NCBI GenBank assembly: GCA_020061125.1
Contig: JAGUYV010000160.1
Span: forward strand, 1 to 24,786
Reading direction: 5' to 3'
DNA: 24,786 nt
Origin: a bacterium
Lineage (GTDB): Bacteria; UBP15; UBA6099; DSWB01
In this document: positions 1 to 7,477 of the stretch, piece by piece
How the letters are laid out: each line of letters starts with the position of its first letter
Position numbering within the stretch: position 1 is the first letter of the stretch
Translations under genes and position numbers: made by a program
The notes under the pieces: model-generated
Told to the model about the DNA's origin: nothing
What the model saw: only the letters and a program-made list of their open reading frames with translations
Database searches by the model: none

Positions 1-1
1 C

Positions 2-160
2 ATTTTGAGCGTGGGTTTCCAGGCGTTTCTTATCGGCTACCTCATCGAGTGCGTGTTCCACAACCACATCTTCGACAACAATTACTGGCTGCTGATCGGC
101 ATATCGTACGCCATGCTCGGCATGACGCCCGCTGGCAGCCGGGAACGGGGGGATCGCTGA
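2..160 (+). CDS. C-terminal fragment of a membrane protein, possibly O-antigen ligase/polymerase family
   Basis: An open frame enters from the left edge and stops at TGA 158-160, giving the last 52 residues of a protein. They begin with a hydrophobic stretch (VGFQAFLIGYLIE), then a short polar loop (FHNHIFDNNYW), a second hydrophobic helix (LLIGISYAMLGM) and a charged tail. A helix, a short loop with His/Asn/Asp, a second helix and a charged tail resemble the C-terminus of O-antigen ligase/Wzy-type proteins. Location directly upstream of a flippase and an SGNH protein supports a surface-polysaccharide role. The fragment is too short for a firm family call; another polytopic membrane protein is possible. 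Confidence 0.5.
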   Translation: MLSVGFQAFLIGYLIECVFHNHIFDNNYWLLIGISYAMLGMTPAGSRERGDR

Positions 161-199
161 CGCCGGATTCCAACCCTCCCGCGGCGGCAGCCCCGCGCC

Positions 200-1549
200 A
201 TGTCCCTCAAACAAACCATTCTCAAAGGCGTGCTCTACACCAACGGCGGCATCGTGGTGAATTCCGTGATGTTCCTGCTCACGAGCATATACACCTTCCG
301 CATCGTGGCGCCACGGGAATATGGCGTGGTCGGGCTGTGCATGAGCCTGGGCCTGTTCGGCGATTATCTCATCAACCTGGGGCTAAGCCCCGTGTTCGGC
401 TCGGAAATGGCAAAAAAACGCGGGGCCGGCAACATGTCCGGCGTGAAATACTATTACGACGCGCTGTTAAAACTTCAGACCGTGTCCACGATGGCGCTTG
501 TGCTTATCCTGATCGCCGTGCGGCGGCCCGCGGCCGGGTTCATCCATGTGCCGCCCGATTATCTTTACGCCGTGGCCCTGTACATCCTTTTCTACAGCGC
601 GAATGTTTTCTACACCACATTCTTCAACGCATTTCTGCTGTATTTCTGGCAGAACGCCCTGGGCATGCTTGCGGGCGTGTTTCGTTTCGCCATGGTGGCC
701 GCAGTGTATTTCGCAAAACCCGAGGATCCGGTTTTCTGGCTGCTGTGGACATTTCCTGCATCCATGGCCGGGGCCGTGCTTGTGGCCACGCCGCCCATGG
801 CGGCGCACACGGCCCGCGTGTTCCGCGGCATAACCGCGCACGGCTCCGCGGACATGCGCGCGTCTCTGCGCACACAGATTAAAATCGGTGCGTTCCAGCA
901 TCCGCTCAAATCCGTGGTGGACATCGCGCCTCCCTGGATTCTCAAGTTCTTCACCAACAACGAAGTCGTGGGCATCTATTACGCGTCCATGCAGTTGATC
1001 CGCGGGCTGTACATGTTCATGAGGGGCATGGAAACCACTCTCCTGCCCCTCATTTCCCAGTACCACGCGCAGGACAAGAGCAAGCGCCGGGAAATCATGG
1101 AGCGCATGAGCAAATACACCCTGTGGATGACGCTGATTGTGAGCGTTGCCGCGGGCGCGGCCCTGCCCTGGCTGGTGGCCTGGCTCGTGAAACTCGAGTA
1201 TCTGAAAGCCATCCCCTACTTCCGGGTCAGCCTGCTGCTGCTGATCCCGCTGGTGTACATGCAGGTGCAACGGCCGCTGCTGTACGCCATGGAGCGGCAG
1301 GACGCGCTCGTGATCACGGACATTCTCATGATCGCCGTGCTGGCTGCAGGCTCACTCACGGTGGTGCCCTGGTTCGGACTCTGGGGCATGATAGCCGTGA
1401 ACATCGCCAACAAGGCGCTGACCGTTGTGGCGTACTGGCAATTTATCCGGCAGCGTGAGCCGGATTACACTCTGGGCGGCAATCCGTTCCGCGTGGACGC
1501 CACGGACAGAAAATATCTCAAGACACTGTTAACCCTCGGACGAAAATAA
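200..1549 (+). CDS. Wzx-type polysaccharide flippase (oligosaccharide flippase family)
   Basis: This 449-residue, strongly hydrophobic protein has about a dozen predicted membrane helices. The N-terminus (LKGVLYTNGGIVVNSVMFLL, then a YTFRIVAPREYGVVGL segment) is typical of polysaccharide-biosynthesis/MATE-like flippases, which open with a helix and a 'R.l.p.eyG.. .l' loop. The family moves lipid-linked oligosaccharide repeat units across the inner membrane. Length is normal for Wzx. The start has no strong Shine-Dalgarno site, so translation may be coupled to the upstream gene, which ends 39 bases earlier. The stop overlaps the start of the next gene as TAATG, so the two are co-translated. 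The sugar substrate cannot be read from sequence. Confidence 0.85.
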   Translation: MSLKQTILKGVLYTNGGIVVNSVMFLLTSIYTFRIVAPREYGVVGLCMSLGLFGDYLINLGLSPVFGSEMAKKRGAGNMSGVKYYYDALLKLQTVSTMALVLILIAVRRPAAGFIHVPPDYLYAVALYILFYSANVFYTTFFNAFLLYFWQNALGMLAGVFRFAMVAAVYFAKPEDPVFWLLWTFPASMAGAVLVATPPMAAHTARVFRGITAHGSADMRASLRTQIKIGAFQHPLKSVVDIAPPWILKFFTNNEVVGIYYASMQLIRGLYMFMRGMETTLLPLISQYHAQDKSKRREIMERMSKYTLWMTLIVSVAAGAALPWLVAWLVKLEYLKAIPYFRVSLLLLIPLVYMQVQRPLLYAMERQDALVITDILMIAVLAAGSLTVVPWFGLWGMIAVNIANKALTVVAYWQFIRQREPDYTLGGNPFRVDATDRKYLKTLLTLGRK

Positions 1550-2715
1550 TGGACCGGAACGAAATGCGCAATTTCAGAACGGCGCGCAACCGGAGCAAGC
1601 GCCTTATCCAGAACGCAATTCTGTTCGCAGTCTCCACGGCGGCCGCACTGCTTCTGGCGGAAATAATGCTTCGCCTCTTTGTCCCCATGGAAAAAAGCAC
1701 TGTTATGTATGACCCGTTGCTGGGTTTGAGAGGGCGTCCGCATGTGAAAACCGTGTGGACGCGCGAGATTGAAAACAACCCATTGACTGTGCGCACCAAC
1801 AGCCATGGGTTCCACGATGTGGAAAGAAACGAGAGCAAAAGCAAGGGAACGCATCGCATTGTGTTCGTGGGAGACTCATTCACCGAAGCCTACCAGGTTC
1901 CCATAAACAAAAATTTTGTAAGACGCCTCGAACGGGAATTCAAAGCGGATCGCAAGTTGCCAGGCGTTGAGCACATCAACGCTGGACTGCACACCTGGGG
2001 GCTTGGGTCTTACTACCTCTACATTAAGCACCGGATCATGAAATGGTCGCCCGACACCGTGGTGTTGTGCCTGTACATGGGCAATGACCTCCATGACAAT
2101 TATTACGGAACCGGATCGTCGGCGCTGCCGAGATTCGCCACGGAAAACGGCAACCTGAAACACATCCCGGCGCCGGGATATAATTTCAAAATCTGGGCGC
2201 GGGACAATGTGGCGGGCCGCTCCAGCCTTGTGCGGCTCTTATGGACCAGCGGACTGGGCAGCAGCAAATCCGTGTTCAATATGGCGAGGCGACAGGGGCT
2301 TGTGGGCACTCCGGAGATAGCTGCCCAAAAACTTGGAGACAAGGGCCTCGCCGAGATTGCGCTCATTGCGAAACTGCAAATACGAGAAATCAATGCTTTT
2401 CTGCGCGCGCGGGGTGTGCGCCTCGTGGCGTTCGTGATTCCCGATCCCCGAAGAGTCAATGCGATCGCCGGCAAAACGGAAAACATCGGGATTCCAATTA
2501 CCCAGGAACACGCGGTCTTTTTTGAACGGGAAATCATAGACACTCTCCGGCGGGAACAGATTCCATACGCCTACCCACTTGAAGAATTCACGGCGCAAGT
2601 GCGTGCAGGACGGGAAATCTACCTTAACGGAGGGGGACACTTTTCCGTATACGGGCACCGACAAGCCGCAACAGCGATTCGCGAACCGCTTCGCAAGGCC
2701 ATTATCGAAAAATAA
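1549..2715 (+). CDS. Membrane-anchored SGNH/GDSL hydrolase-like protein
   Basis: This 388-residue protein has one N-terminal transmembrane helix (about residues 20-40), so the rest probably faces the periplasm. Block I is FVGDSF with the nucleophile Ser at 110. A glycine-containing block (HINAGLHTWGLGSYY) and a GND block (LYMGNDLHDN, Asn179) follow. The C-terminal His block is GGGHFSVYGH (His364). In many relatives this block reads D-G-H, so the Asp of the catalytic pair seems to be Gly here, though alignment is needed. SGNH proteins in polysaccharide loci usually add or remove O-acetyl groups. The gene overlaps the flippase by one base, supporting a role in modifying the exported glycan. It ends 35 bases from a convergent gene. 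Confidence 0.8.
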   Translation: MDRNEMRNFRTARNRSKRLIQNAILFAVSTAAALLLAEIMLRLFVPMEKSTVMYDPLLGLRGRPHVKTVWTREIENNPLTVRTNSHGFHDVERNESKSKGTHRIVFVGDSFTEAYQVPINKNFVRRLEREFKADRKLPGVEHINAGLHTWGLGSYYLYIKHRIMKWSPDTVVLCLYMGNDLHDNYYGTGSSALPRFATENGNLKHIPAPGYNFKIWARDNVAGRSSLVRLLWTSGLGSSKSVFNMARRQGLVGTPEIAAQKLGDKGLAEIALIAKLQIREINAFLRARGVRLVAFVIPDPRRVNAIAGKTENIGIPITQEHAVFFEREIIDTLRREQIPYAYPLEEFTAQVRAGREIYLNGGGHFSVYGHRQAATAIREPLRKAIIEK

Positions 2716-2750
2716 ATCCTTTTCTATTCAAATGGAGTCATTTCGTTTCG

Positions 2751-3521
2751 TCAGGTTCTGGCGAGGCAGATGGCTGTGATGTCGTCAGAGGTTTGCGCGC
2801 CCGCGCAGAATTCGTTGACCCGTGCGATGAGGCCGGGAACCATGGCCGCGGGGTTGTTGCCGTGCGCGAGCACATGCCCGGCAAGGCGCTTCATGCCGAA
2901 TTCGTCCTTGTCCGCGCTGCGCGCGGAGCTGACCCCATCGGTGTAAATCAGCAATGCGTCTCCGGGAACGAATTCCCTTTGCGTCAAAACATAAGTTGTG
3001 TTCTGATCGAAACCCACGGGCAGGCTTTTCCCGCCCACGGAGTGGATGCGCTTGTGTTCGTTGCTGAACAGCAAAGACGGCGGATGCCCGGCGCTGGCGT
3101 AGCTCAAGGTGTTGCGTTCCACATCCGCCACGCAGATGGCGGCGGTGAAAAAACGGCCCACGGAATTGAGCGTGTTGTAGAGAGCATCGGCCATTTCGTG
3201 CAGAAACAGGTGGGGAAACGCCAGGGCGTCCTGATGGCCGTCTATGTAATTGATGACCTGGGTGGCCACGATGGACGAGGAAAAGTCATGTCCGGAAATG
3301 TCGCCCGCGAACACTGCGGTGCGCCCGTCCTGGAGATAAACCATGCCGTAGAAATCGCCGCCCTGCGCGCCCGCTGGGATGGACGACAGATGGATGTCCA
3401 GCCCGGGCAGCAGATAGCGGACCGCGCCCTGCTCTTCGGTGCTCATGCGGCTTCCGGAACGCAGCACATCGGAGATGCGGATCAGCGAAGGGCTTGTTTT
3501 CTTTTTTTTGCGGGCGGTCAC
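2751..3521 (-). CDS. SpoIIE/RsbU-type PP2C serine/threonine phosphatase
   Basis: This 256-residue protein is essentially a bare phosphatase domain. A short basic N-terminus leads into the PP2C/SpoIIE fold. Metal-binding and core motifs are present in order: GGDFYG, AGDISGHD, a SAGHPP loop, LLIYTDGVSSAR and the terminal TSDDITAICL. These proteins dephosphorylate anti-sigma antagonists or other Ser/Thr-phosphoproteins in partner-switching signalling. No sensor domain (PAS, GAF, receiver or HAMP) is attached, so its input must come from a partner. The start is GTG, in a GTGA overlap with the stop of the DUF3786 gene, so the two are translationally coupled. No anti-sigma factor or STAS protein lies in this window. 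Confidence 0.9.
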   Translation of the reverse strand: MTARKKKKTSPSLIRISDVLRSGSRMSTEEQGAVRYLLPGLDIHLSSIPAGAQGGDFYGMVYLQDGRTAVFAGDISGHDFSSSIVATQVINYIDGHQDALAFPHLFLHEMADALYNTLNSVGRFFTAAICVADVERNTLSYASAGHPPSLLFSNEHKRIHSVGGKSLPVGFDQNTTYVLTQREFVPGDALLIYTDGVSSARSADKDEFGMKRLAGHVLAHGNNPAAMVPGLIARVNEFCAGAQTSDDITAICLART

Positions 3522-4171
3522 GATTCCTCGGCTGTGTCCTGCCAGTCGCCGGCGTACCCGGCTTCTGTGTTGGCCATATTGGCCAGGCGGTGCGCCAGAA
3601 GTTCGGAGAGCACGACCATGTCTTCTGGGTGCATCATGGCGGTTGCGTTTTTGTCGAACAGGATCTGTGCCTCGGCCGGAAACTCATCGTCCTCGGCGTG
3701 AATCACTGCGGTCCAGCGGATGCGGGGCATGGGGCGCAGCATGACCGATCCGTCTCCGATGCCGCGAGGCTCGCCGCCAAGGAGCGATCCGATGCTTTCC
3801 AGCAACTCCGGCCTGGTTCCGTAGGCGCCGGCCAGGATGTCCAGCGAGCGCCACTTTATGGTGTTGTGGTAGAGCATGAGATCGTGAAAGGTGTGAATGG
3901 GGATGTCCTCGCCCGCGGGCGCCGCGCCGGAGTCGCGCAACAAGTGGTGCAGGAGCACGATCTGGAAAATGGGGCGGACCGGCCGGCCGCCCGGCTCGAA
4001 AATCAGCCGCGCGCCCGGCTCGACGCGCAGGGTGCTCCCCAGGCTGTCCAGAAAATACGCGCCGTTGTCCGCGCGCAGGGCGCAACGCGCCGCCGTATCC
4101 TTCCAGTCTCTTTGTTCAAGCTCGTCCCAGGCCTGGTTCAGCACTTTAACATATTGTTTTTTTGCGTACAT
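3518..4171 (-). CDS. DUF3786 domain protein
   Basis: This is a 217-residue soluble protein. I place the start at ATG 4171-4169, preceded by a purine-rich GGGGAAAGGG site, although the frame stays open upstream to 4372. The upstream extension is low-complexity and overlaps a terminator. The C-terminal half, with a PRIRWTAVIHAEDDEFPAEA segment followed by ILFDKNAT and a helix with HPEDMVVLSELLAHRL, matches my memory of the DUF3786 family (Trp, an acidic EF run and an ILFD turn). The function of DUF3786 is unknown. The last codon overlaps the GTG start of the SpoIIE-type phosphatase, so a joint regulatory role is likely. Family assignment is from pattern recall, not a search. Confidence 0.7.
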   Translation of the reverse strand: MYAKKQYVKVLNQAWDELEQRDWKDTAARCALRADNGAYFLDSLGSTLRVEPGARLIFEPGGRPVRPIFQIVLLHHLLRDSGAAPAGEDIPIHTFHDLMLYHNTIKWRSLDILAGAYGTRPELLESIGSLLGGEPRGIGDGSVMLRPMPRIRWTAVIHAEDDEFPAEAQILFDKNATAMMHPEDMVVLSELLAHRLANMANTEAGYAGDWQDTAEES

Positions 4172-4222
4172 CGGCAACGACCCTTTCCCCGGTTCCGTGT
4201 TATTAACATAACGGGAACGCCG

Positions 4223-4249
4223 GAAAAAGAAAACCCGGTTTTCACCGGG
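4223..4249 (-). terminator. Intrinsic terminator of the aminotransferase-phoH operon
   Basis: On the minus strand a 6-bp GC-rich stem (ACCGGG-class arms at 4234-4239 and 4244-4249) closes a four-base loop. It is followed by a T-rich tract (TTTTCTTTTT) at 4233-4223. It lies about 60 bases past the PhoH stop codon and before the DUF3786 start, as expected for the end of that transcript. Confidence 0.7.
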
Positions 4250-4310
4250 CGGGAATGCGCCATGGGAGTGCGGCGCGCGCGCATCGCAAGACGCGGCGCG
4301 CCGATTTACT

Positions 4311-5642
4311 TTACAGCAACTGCGCGGCGGTCTCCGCGAGTTCGGAGCGCTCGCCCTTGACCAGGGTGACATGCCCGGCGAGCGGGCTGTTCTTGAAGCG
4401 CTCGACCGCGTAGTTCAATCCGTTGCTGTTCTGGTCCAGGTAAGGGTGGTCAATCTGGTACGGGTCGCCGGTGAGCACGATTTTGGTGCCCTTGCCCGCG
4501 CGGGTGATGATAGTCTTGACTTCGAGCGGAGACAGGTTCTGCGCCTCGTCCACGACCATGTACTGGTTGGGGAGGCTTCGTCCGCGTATGTAGCTCAAGG
4601 CTTCAATCTGAATAAGGTTGGAGCCGGAGATGATCTCCTTGATGTGGCGTTTGTCCCTGTCGTTCTTGCGTCCTTCCACGGAAAAAATGATTTCGAAGTT
4701 GTCGTAAAGGGGCGTCATCCAGGGGTCGAGCTTTTCCTCCACGCCGCCGGGAAGGAAGCCCATTTCCTTACCCATGGGGATGATGGGGCGGGACACCAGG
4801 AGTTTCTGGTACAGGCTGTCTTCGAGCACCTGGCGCACGCCCGCTGCCAGGGCCAGCAGGGTTTTGCCGGTGCCGGCTTTGCCGTTGAGAGTGACAAGAT
4901 CAATGCGCGGGTCCAGAAGCAGTTCGAAGGCGAAGAGCTGCTCGGGATTCAGCGGCTTGATGCCCGCGATCACATCGTCGAGCGTGACTTTCAGAGGCAC
5001 AGCCGCTTTCGCCTCGGCGTCAATGCGCAGATAAGCGGTATTGCCTCCGCTTGTGGCCACGGCGATCTGGTTGACCGTGAAATCCTTGAACACATCCAGG
5101 GGCAGGCTGCCCTTGTCTTTGAGCCGTTTGAAATCCGCGGCGTCAATCTCGATTTCATCGTAGCCCATGTACAATTCTTCGAGGTCAATCTTGTCTTCTT
5201 CATAATCCATGCTGGTGAGGCCGATGGTGTCGGCCTTGATGCGCATGTTGATGTCCTTGCTCATGAACACGACCTGGTTGTCGGGGTACTTGTCCTGAAT
5301 GGAGAGGGCCGTGGCCAGGATGCGGTTGTCTTCCTTGTTGTTGCGCAGGCTCGGGGGCAGGCATTCCATGCGCTTGTCGCCGAAGGCCACGCGCACGGTG
5401 CAGCCGTTGTCCAGGTCCACGCCCTCGGACAGGCTGCCGCGGGCGCGCAGTTCGTCGAGCAGGCGCGAGGTGCGGCGCGCGTGGCGGCCCACCTCGTCTC
5501 CCCTCCGCTTCTGGTCGTCAATTTCCTCGATCACTTCCAGCGGGATCATCAGAATCTGGCCCGGAAACGCGAAGATGGAATCCGAGTCGTGCAGGAAGAT
5601 ATTGGTGTCGGGAACGATGACCTTGCGGTTGGAGTCCGTCAT
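4311..5642 (-). CDS. PIN-PhoH ATPase (PhoH family protein)
   Basis: This 443-residue protein fuses two domains. Residues about 8-150 form a PIN-type nuclease fold beginning VIVPDTNIFLHD, with the acidic residues expected of PIN domains. Residues about 215-440 are a PhoH P-loop ATPase with Walker A GKAGTGKT near 252 and Walker B VVDEAQNL near 362. The PIN-PhoH architecture corresponds to the PhoH2/YlaK group, shown in some actinobacteria to be an RNA helicase/ribonuclease. The start ATG at 5642 overlaps the aminotransferase stop as ATGA; a longer frame upstream lies within that gene and is rejected. RNA metabolism is family knowledge; the substrate is unknown. No toxin-antitoxin partner of the PhoAT type is visible beside it. 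Confidence 0.9.
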   Translation of the reverse strand: MTDSNRKVIVPDTNIFLHDSDSIFAFPGQILMIPLEVIEEIDDQKRRGDEVGRHARRTSRLLDELRARGSLSEGVDLDNGCTVRVAFGDKRMECLPPSLRNNKEDNRILATALSIQDKYPDNQVVFMSKDINMRIKADTIGLTSMDYEEDKIDLEELYMGYDEIEIDAADFKRLKDKGSLPLDVFKDFTVNQIAVATSGGNTAYLRIDAEAKAAVPLKVTLDDVIAGIKPLNPEQLFAFELLLDPRIDLVTLNGKAGTGKTLLALAAGVRQVLEDSLYQKLLVSRPIIPMGKEMGFLPGGVEEKLDPWMTPLYDNFEIIFSVEGRKNDRDKRHIKEIISGSNLIQIEALSYIRGRSLPNQYMVVDEAQNLSPLEVKTIITRAGKGTKIVLTGDPYQIDHPYLDQNSNGLNYAVERFKNSPLAGHVTLVKGERSELAETAAQLL

Positions 5643-6820
5643 AGTTTGGCCAGCCTTTCGAGAGCTTCCTGGATGCGCGCTTCTTCTTCTACGAGCGCGA
5701 AGCGGATGTAGCCGTTTCCGGCTTCGCCGAAGCCTACGCCGGGCGCCACGGCTACGCCGGTTTCCTTGATCATCAGAGACGCGAATTCCAGGGAGGTCAT
5801 TTCCTGGAACGCCTCGGGGATGGGCGCCCACACATAGAGCGTGGCTTTGGGCCGCTGGTGCTTCCAGCCGAGTTTGTCCAGGCCGTCGCACAGAACATCG
5901 CGGCGGCGCTGGTACGCGGCCACGGTTTCATCAATGATTTCGTCGTTCAGCTCAAGGGCGCGCACCGCGGCTTTCTGGATGGCGTTGAAGCAGCCGAAAT
6001 CCACATAGCTTTTCATCTTGGCGAGGATTTTCATGATCTTGGCGTTGCCGACCACGAAGGCCACGCGCCAGCCCGCCATGCTGAAGGTCTTGCTCAAGCT
6101 GTGGAACTCCACGCCCACATCCTTGGCGCCCTCGACCTCCATGAAGCTGGGGGCCTTGTACCCGTCGAAGCAGATTTCCGTGTAAGCGGCGTCGTGGCTC
6201 ACGATGATGCGGTGTTCCTTGGCCCACGGGATGATGGGCTTGAAGTAGTCCTTGTCCACGCACACGGTGGTGGGGTTGTGCGGGTAGCTCAAGTACAGGA
6301 TTTTGGCGCGTCGCAGCACGCCCGGTTCGATGCTGTCCAGGTCAGGCAGGAAATCGTTCTCGGGCAGAAGCGGCAGATTGTAGAGGTTGCCGCCGAACAT
6401 GATCACGCTGTTGAAGAAAATGGGATAGGTGGGCGTGGGCACCAGGGCGTAGTCGTCGCGGTCCAGGAACGCGGCGGACATGTTGGCGATGCCTTCTTTG
6501 GAGCCGATCAGCACCACGACTTCTTCGCTGGGATTGATGTCCACATTGAAGCGCTTGCCGTACCAGTAGGCGATGGCGCGCTTGAGTTCGATGATGCCGT
6601 CCCCGGCGGGGTAGCGGTTGATGTGCTTGGTGTGGATGGCGTTGCACAGTTCGTCGCGCACTTCCTTGGGAACGGGCAGATCCGGGCTGCCCATGCCCAT
6701 GTCAATGATGTCCATGCCCTGGGCGCGCGCTTCCTTTTTGAGCTTGTTGATCATCGTGAAAACATACGGGGGGAGCTTGCTGATCCGGATGGATTGCATG
6801 TCTTCAAAATCTATTGGCAT
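5639..6820 (-). CDS. AlaC-like class I/II pyridoxal-phosphate aminotransferase
   Basis: This 393-residue fold-type I aminotransferase opens with the LPPYVFTMINKLK segment followed by MGMGSPDLP, typical of the AlaC/YfdZ alanine transaminase and LL-diaminopimelate aminotransferase-like group. The PLP-binding lysine is in SLSKTFSMAGWR (about Lys244), after a YLSYPHNPTT asparagine motif. A C-terminal YIRFALVEEE motif supplies the substrate-carboxylate arginine. The start ATG at 6820 is chosen because a GGGAGG site lies eight bases upstream; an earlier in-frame start seven codons up lacks this. The product probably makes alanine or a related amino acid, though exact substrate is open. The stop overlaps phoH. 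Confidence 0.85.
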   Translation of the reverse strand: MPIDFEDMQSIRISKLPPYVFTMINKLKKEARAQGMDIIDMGMGSPDLPVPKEVRDELCNAIHTKHINRYPAGDGIIELKRAIAYWYGKRFNVDINPSEEVVVLIGSKEGIANMSAAFLDRDDYALVPTPTYPIFFNSVIMFGGNLYNLPLLPENDFLPDLDSIEPGVLRRAKILYLSYPHNPTTVCVDKDYFKPIIPWAKEHRIIVSHDAAYTEICFDGYKAPSFMEVEGAKDVGVEFHSLSKTFSMAGWRVAFVVGNAKIMKILAKMKSYVDFGCFNAIQKAAVRALELNDEIIDETVAAYQRRRDVLCDGLDKLGWKHQRPKATLYVWAPIPEAFQEMTSLEFASLMIKETGVAVAPGVGFGEAGNGYIRFALVEEEARIQEALERLAKL

Positions 6821-6862
6821 AAACGAAACCTCCCGGCGCACTGGGGAGCGCCCTTGTTATAA

Positions 6863-6877
6863 CTTCCCGGAGGGAAG
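6863..6877 (-). other. Leader hairpin upstream of the aminotransferase gene
   Basis: A perfect 6-bp inverted repeat CTTCCC/GGGAAG with a three-base loop sits about 43 bases before the aminotransferase start. It overlaps the predicted transcription start. No T-tract follows on either strand, so it is not a standard terminator. Confidence 0.35.
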
Positions 6878-6880
6878 CGG

Positions 6881-6910
6881 ATATTAGCACATAATAATAA
6901 AAAAAAACAA
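6881..6910 (-). promoter_or_regulatory. Predicted sigma-70 promoter of the aminotransferase-phoH operon
   Basis: On the minus strand, a TTGTTT -35 box (6910-6905) and a TAATAT -10 box (6886-6881) are separated by 18 bases in a very AT-rich stretch. This would give a leader of about 50 bases. The T-runs make alternative boxes possible. Confidence 0.4.
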
Positions 6911-6976
6911 TTAAAAAACCATGATTATTGAAACAATGGAAACGGGTGCGCCGGGGACCGGAGGCGGGAGATTGCG

Positions 6977-7477
6977 TCAGTGTTCCGGTCCTTCGATTTC
7001 GTTGACGAGCGCCTCGAAAAGGGTGATGTTGTCGCGGCTGGCGTTGCGCAGCCTGCCCGCGAGAATCTTGGCGATCTCGCGAGTGACATACAGCCCGATG
7101 CGCGTGTCGCTGTCTCCGAGCTGGTCGAAGTCCGCTTTCTTGATGACCATGCACTCGCAATCGGTTTCCGCGATCACCGACGCGGAACGGACATCGTCGT
7201 CCATGAGCGCCAGTTCTCCGAAGAACACATTCATCTCGTCCGTGAGCTTGACCACGGTGTAACTGTCGTCCTTGAGGGTGCGTTTCTCGATGCTCACGCG
7301 GCCGCGGCTCAAGATGAACATCTCGTCGCCCTGGTCGCCTTCCTTGATGATGAAATCCCCTTTTTGAAAGGAGCGCATCTCAATAATGCCGCGGATCTTT
7401 TCAATCGCATGGCAATCGTCCTTGAATTTCACGAACAGGCTGATGTTCCGCAGTTTTTTGGTGATTGTTTCAGTCAT
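6977..7477 (-). CDS. Cyclic nucleotide-binding domain protein
   Basis: This 166-residue protein is a single CAP/PKA-type cyclic nucleotide-binding domain plus a C-terminal helix, with no DNA-binding domain. Visible landmarks are the QKGDFIIKEGDQGDEMFIL strand-turn (first glycines of the beta-roll) and the phosphate-binding cassette FFGELALMDDDVRSASV. The key Glu88 and Arg97 are both present, so cAMP/cGMP-type binding is plausible. Its start overlaps the last 8 bases of the K+ channel gene, so both are made from one message in coupled fashion. In many channels this domain is fused to the channel; here it appears as a separate chain and is likely a gating or localising partner. Confidence 0.88.
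   Translation of the reverse strand: MTETITKKLRNISLFVKFKDDCHAIEKIRGIIEMRSFQKGDFIIKEGDQGDEMFILSRGRVSIEKRTLKDDSYTVVKLTDEMNVFFGELALMDDDVRSASVIAETDCECMVIKKADFDQLGDSDTRIGLYVTREIAKILAGRLRNASRDNITLFEALVNEIEGPEH

Noticed and set aside
49-882. Long plus-strand open frame of 277 codons overlapping the flippase gene
   Set aside because: Its product is rich in Arg, His, Pro and Gly with no domain; the flippase in another frame is a clear membrane protein. Similar long antisense or shifted frames occur opposite most genes here because of high GC.
4172-4372. N-terminal extension of the DUF3786 gene
   Set aside because: It crosses the terminator hairpin and the end of phoH, is low-complexity, and the internal ATG at 4171 has a good ribosome site.
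4371-5711. Long plus-strand open frame of 446 codons opposite phoH
   Set aside because: It is a shadow of the PIN-PhoH coding sequence: Val/Ala/His-rich with no recognisable domain and no ribosome site.
6893-6915. T-rich run on the minus strand as a terminator for the channel operon
   Set aside because: The only hairpin before it is a 4-bp CCAT/ATGG stem with a long loop; the run is better explained as promoter DNA of the aminotransferase.
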